Below are positions 37,155-38,433 of a stretch of 38,433 nucleotides of DNA, piece after piece. This stretch comes from JACVRW01 sp035705985 (lineage in GTDB: Bacteria > Actinomycetota > Thermoleophilia > Solirubrobacterales > Thermoleophilaceae): positions 1-38,433 of the forward strand of contig DASSVP010000105.1 of the NCBI GenBank assembly GCA_035705985.1. The letters are read 5' to 3'. The notes under the pieces are model-generated. The model did no database searches and was not told the DNA's origin. It worked only from the letters and a program-made list of their open reading frames with translations. Both the position numbers and the translations under genes were made by a program. Within the stretch, counting starts at the first letter, position 1. Each line of letters opens with the position of its first letter.

Positions 37155-38433
37155 GCCCGCCCGCCTCCGAGGCGAGCACCGCGGCCCCGCCTCCGCCCAA
37201 GGGCGTCGTGCCGCCGTCCGATCCGGGCGGCCGGTCGGGCTTCCTGAGCGACGTGATCGTGGAGCTGGGCTTCGCGACCGCGGACGCGGTCGAGCGCGCC
37301 GTGCGCGAGGCGCGCAGCGGAAGCACCGTCGCGCAGGTTCTGGTGGAGACCGGGGCGATCAGCGAGGAGCAGCTCGCACGGGCAACGGCGGAGCGCTACG
37401 GGTTGGCCTACATCGACTTGCTCAGCTTCGACGTTGACCCGAATGCGGCTGCGCTCATCAGGCCCTCGGCCGCGAAGCGCTACCAGGCGGTGCCGGTGGG
37501 ATTCGTCGGCGGCGGCCTGCTGGTGGCGATGGTGGACCCGGCCGACTCACTCGCGGTGGACGACCTCGCGGTGATGACGAAGCTGGAGGTGCAGCCGGCG
37601 GCCGCGACACGCTCCGCCCTTGACGCGCTGCTCGCCGAGCTGGCCGCTGAAGGCCCCGCTTCCTCGGACGGGCCGGCGGCCCCCGCAAAGCCCGCCCCCG
37701 CGTCGTCTGCCGTCTTCTGGCAGGCGGACGCGGTCGACACGGCGCCCGCGGCGCCCGCCGGCACGGCGGCCGGCGCGACGGCGGAGGAGCTCGCCGAGCT
37801 GCATCGCAAGCTCGCCGGGGCCGAGACCGAGCTGGTGAAGGCGCGCGCCGAGCTCCAGGCGTCGCAGAGCGAGCTGGCCGCGGCGCGCGAGAGCGCAGCC
37901 GGAGCGGGCGCGAGCCGGGATGAGCTGATCGCCGAGCTCGAGGCGGCGCGCGAGCGCACGGCTGCCGCGACCAGCGAGGTCGAGGCGCTCCGCGAGCGGG
38001 CGGACTCGCACCAGGAGGGCGCGGAGGCGGCACAGGACCGGATCGAGCGGCTGGAGCGGGAGCTCGACGGCACGCGGACCGAGCATGAGGGCGCCGAGGC
38101 GAGGCTGAGCGAGACGCTCGCGACGGTCGGGCGGCACGAAGTCACCCTTGCGGAGGCCCGCGCCGCCGCCGCGAAGGTCGAGGCCGAGCTCGCAGAAACC
38201 AGGGCGCACGTCGAGCGGCTGGAGGCCCAGACCGCGGAGTCGAGCGCGGTGGCCGAGGAGCTCACCGCCGCGGGCGGGGCGGTCGCGCGGCTCGAGGCGG
38301 AGCTGGCGCGTGTGCTCGCCGAGAACGAGAGCTTCGGCTCGCAGCTGCGCGACGCCGTCGCGGCCTCGGCCGGCCACGAGGCGGACCTGGCGGCCGCGCG
38401 AATCGAGATCGAGCGCGTCTCGGACGAGCTGGC
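37151..38433 (+). CDS. GspE/MshE N-terminal-type domain joined to a long coiled coil (partial)
   Basis: Open from GTG 37151 to the window edge; 427 codons visible. Residues 1-28 are Pro/Ala-rich. Residues about 29-165 match the N-terminal domain of type II secretion/type IV pilus ATPases: two helical half-repeats (IVELGFATADAVERAV and VLVETGAISEEQLARA), then YGLAYIDL, then KRYQAVPVGF and LLVAMVDPADSLAVDDL. MshE-type versions bind cyclic-di-GMP. A Pro/Ala linker (168-210) follows, then at least 215 residues of continuous Glu/Ala/Arg/Leu heptad-like coiled coil with no ATPase domain in sight. The function could be a cell-pole or envelope scaffold tied to cyclic-di-GMP; unknown. Confidence 0.8.
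   Translation, partial: MSPPASEASTAAPPPPKGVVPPSDPGGRSGFLSDVIVELGFATADAVERAVREARSGSTVAQVLVETGAISEEQLARATAERYGLAYIDLLSFDVDPNAAALIRPSAAKRYQAVPVGFVGGGLLVAMVDPADSLAVDDLAVMTKLEVQPAAATRSALDALLAELAAEGPASSDGPAAPAKPAPASSAVFWQADAVDTAPAAPAGTAAGATAEELAELHRKLAGAETELVKARAELQASQSELAAARESAAGAGASRDELIAELEAARERTAAATSEVEALRERADSHQEGAEAAQDRIERLERELDGTRTEHEGAEARLSETLATVGRHEVTLAEARAAAAKVEAELAETRAHVERLEAQTAESSAVAEELTAAGGAVARLEAELARVLAENESFGSQLRDAVAASAGHEADLAAARIEIERVSDEL

Noticed and set aside
37458..38377. Minus-strand Ser/Ala/Arg-rich open frames at the right end
   Set aside because: Antisense shadows of the coiled-coil gene; low complexity mirrors its repetitive codons.

Overview
The window is a gene-dense, high-GC (about 70 percent by eye) bacterial chromosome segment with many GTG and some TTG starts and 4-base ATGA/GTGA stop-start overlaps. 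GC, codon use, a meso-diaminopimelate-type MurE, split glycine decarboxylase genes, ScpAB and a large LuxR-type ATPase regulator fit a deep-branching actinobacterium; Thermoleophilia/Solirubrobacterales is my best guess, by inference only. I see no tRNA, rRNA, CRISPR array, insertion sequence or prophage gene, and no gene-free stretch above 300 bases.

Region 1 (1-8700): the 3' end of a tryptophanase gene, then a long minus-strand series. In transcription order it is a 16S/23S-type pseudouridine synthase, aroH-type chorismate mutase, a HisC-like aminotransferase, DAHP synthase, prephenate dehydrogenase with ACT domain, aroA, two small membrane proteins, cmk and der. This is mainly an aromatic amino acid (tyrosine-directed) operon read into housekeeping genes.

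Region 2 (8747-16418): a PAS-GGDEF diguanylate cyclase, rlmN, a DMT-family exporter divergent from a LysR regulator (with a good LysR box between them), scpB/scpA, a 33-residue membrane peptide gene next to a perfect CRP-type palindrome, trpS, a molybdopterin sulfite-oxidase-like enzyme and a small membrane protein.

Region 3 (16419-25696): the complete glycine cleavage operon gcvT-gcvH-gcvPA-gcvPB (minus strand), divergent from a large LuxR-family ATPase regulator, followed by a convergent M20 peptidase and GNAT acetyltransferase that lie downstream of ftsZ.

Region 4 (25693-36131): a minus-strand dcw cell-wall/division cluster in the order murE, mraY, murD, ftsW, murG, murC, murB, ftsQ, ftsZ. 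It lacks murF between murE and mraY, and ftsA between ftsQ and ftsZ; ftsI does not precede murE. ftsZ has its own promoter with a perfect TTGACA box.

Region 5 (36195-38433, open at the right edge): divergent from murE, a GAF plus degenerate GGDEF protein that has lost the catalytic signature but kept an RxxD inhibitory-site motif at the right spacing. It overlaps by 4 bases a gene for a GspE/MshE N-terminal-type domain joined to a very long coiled coil. These two look like a cyclic-di-GMP reading module next to the cell-wall cluster, and are the most novel-looking part of the window.
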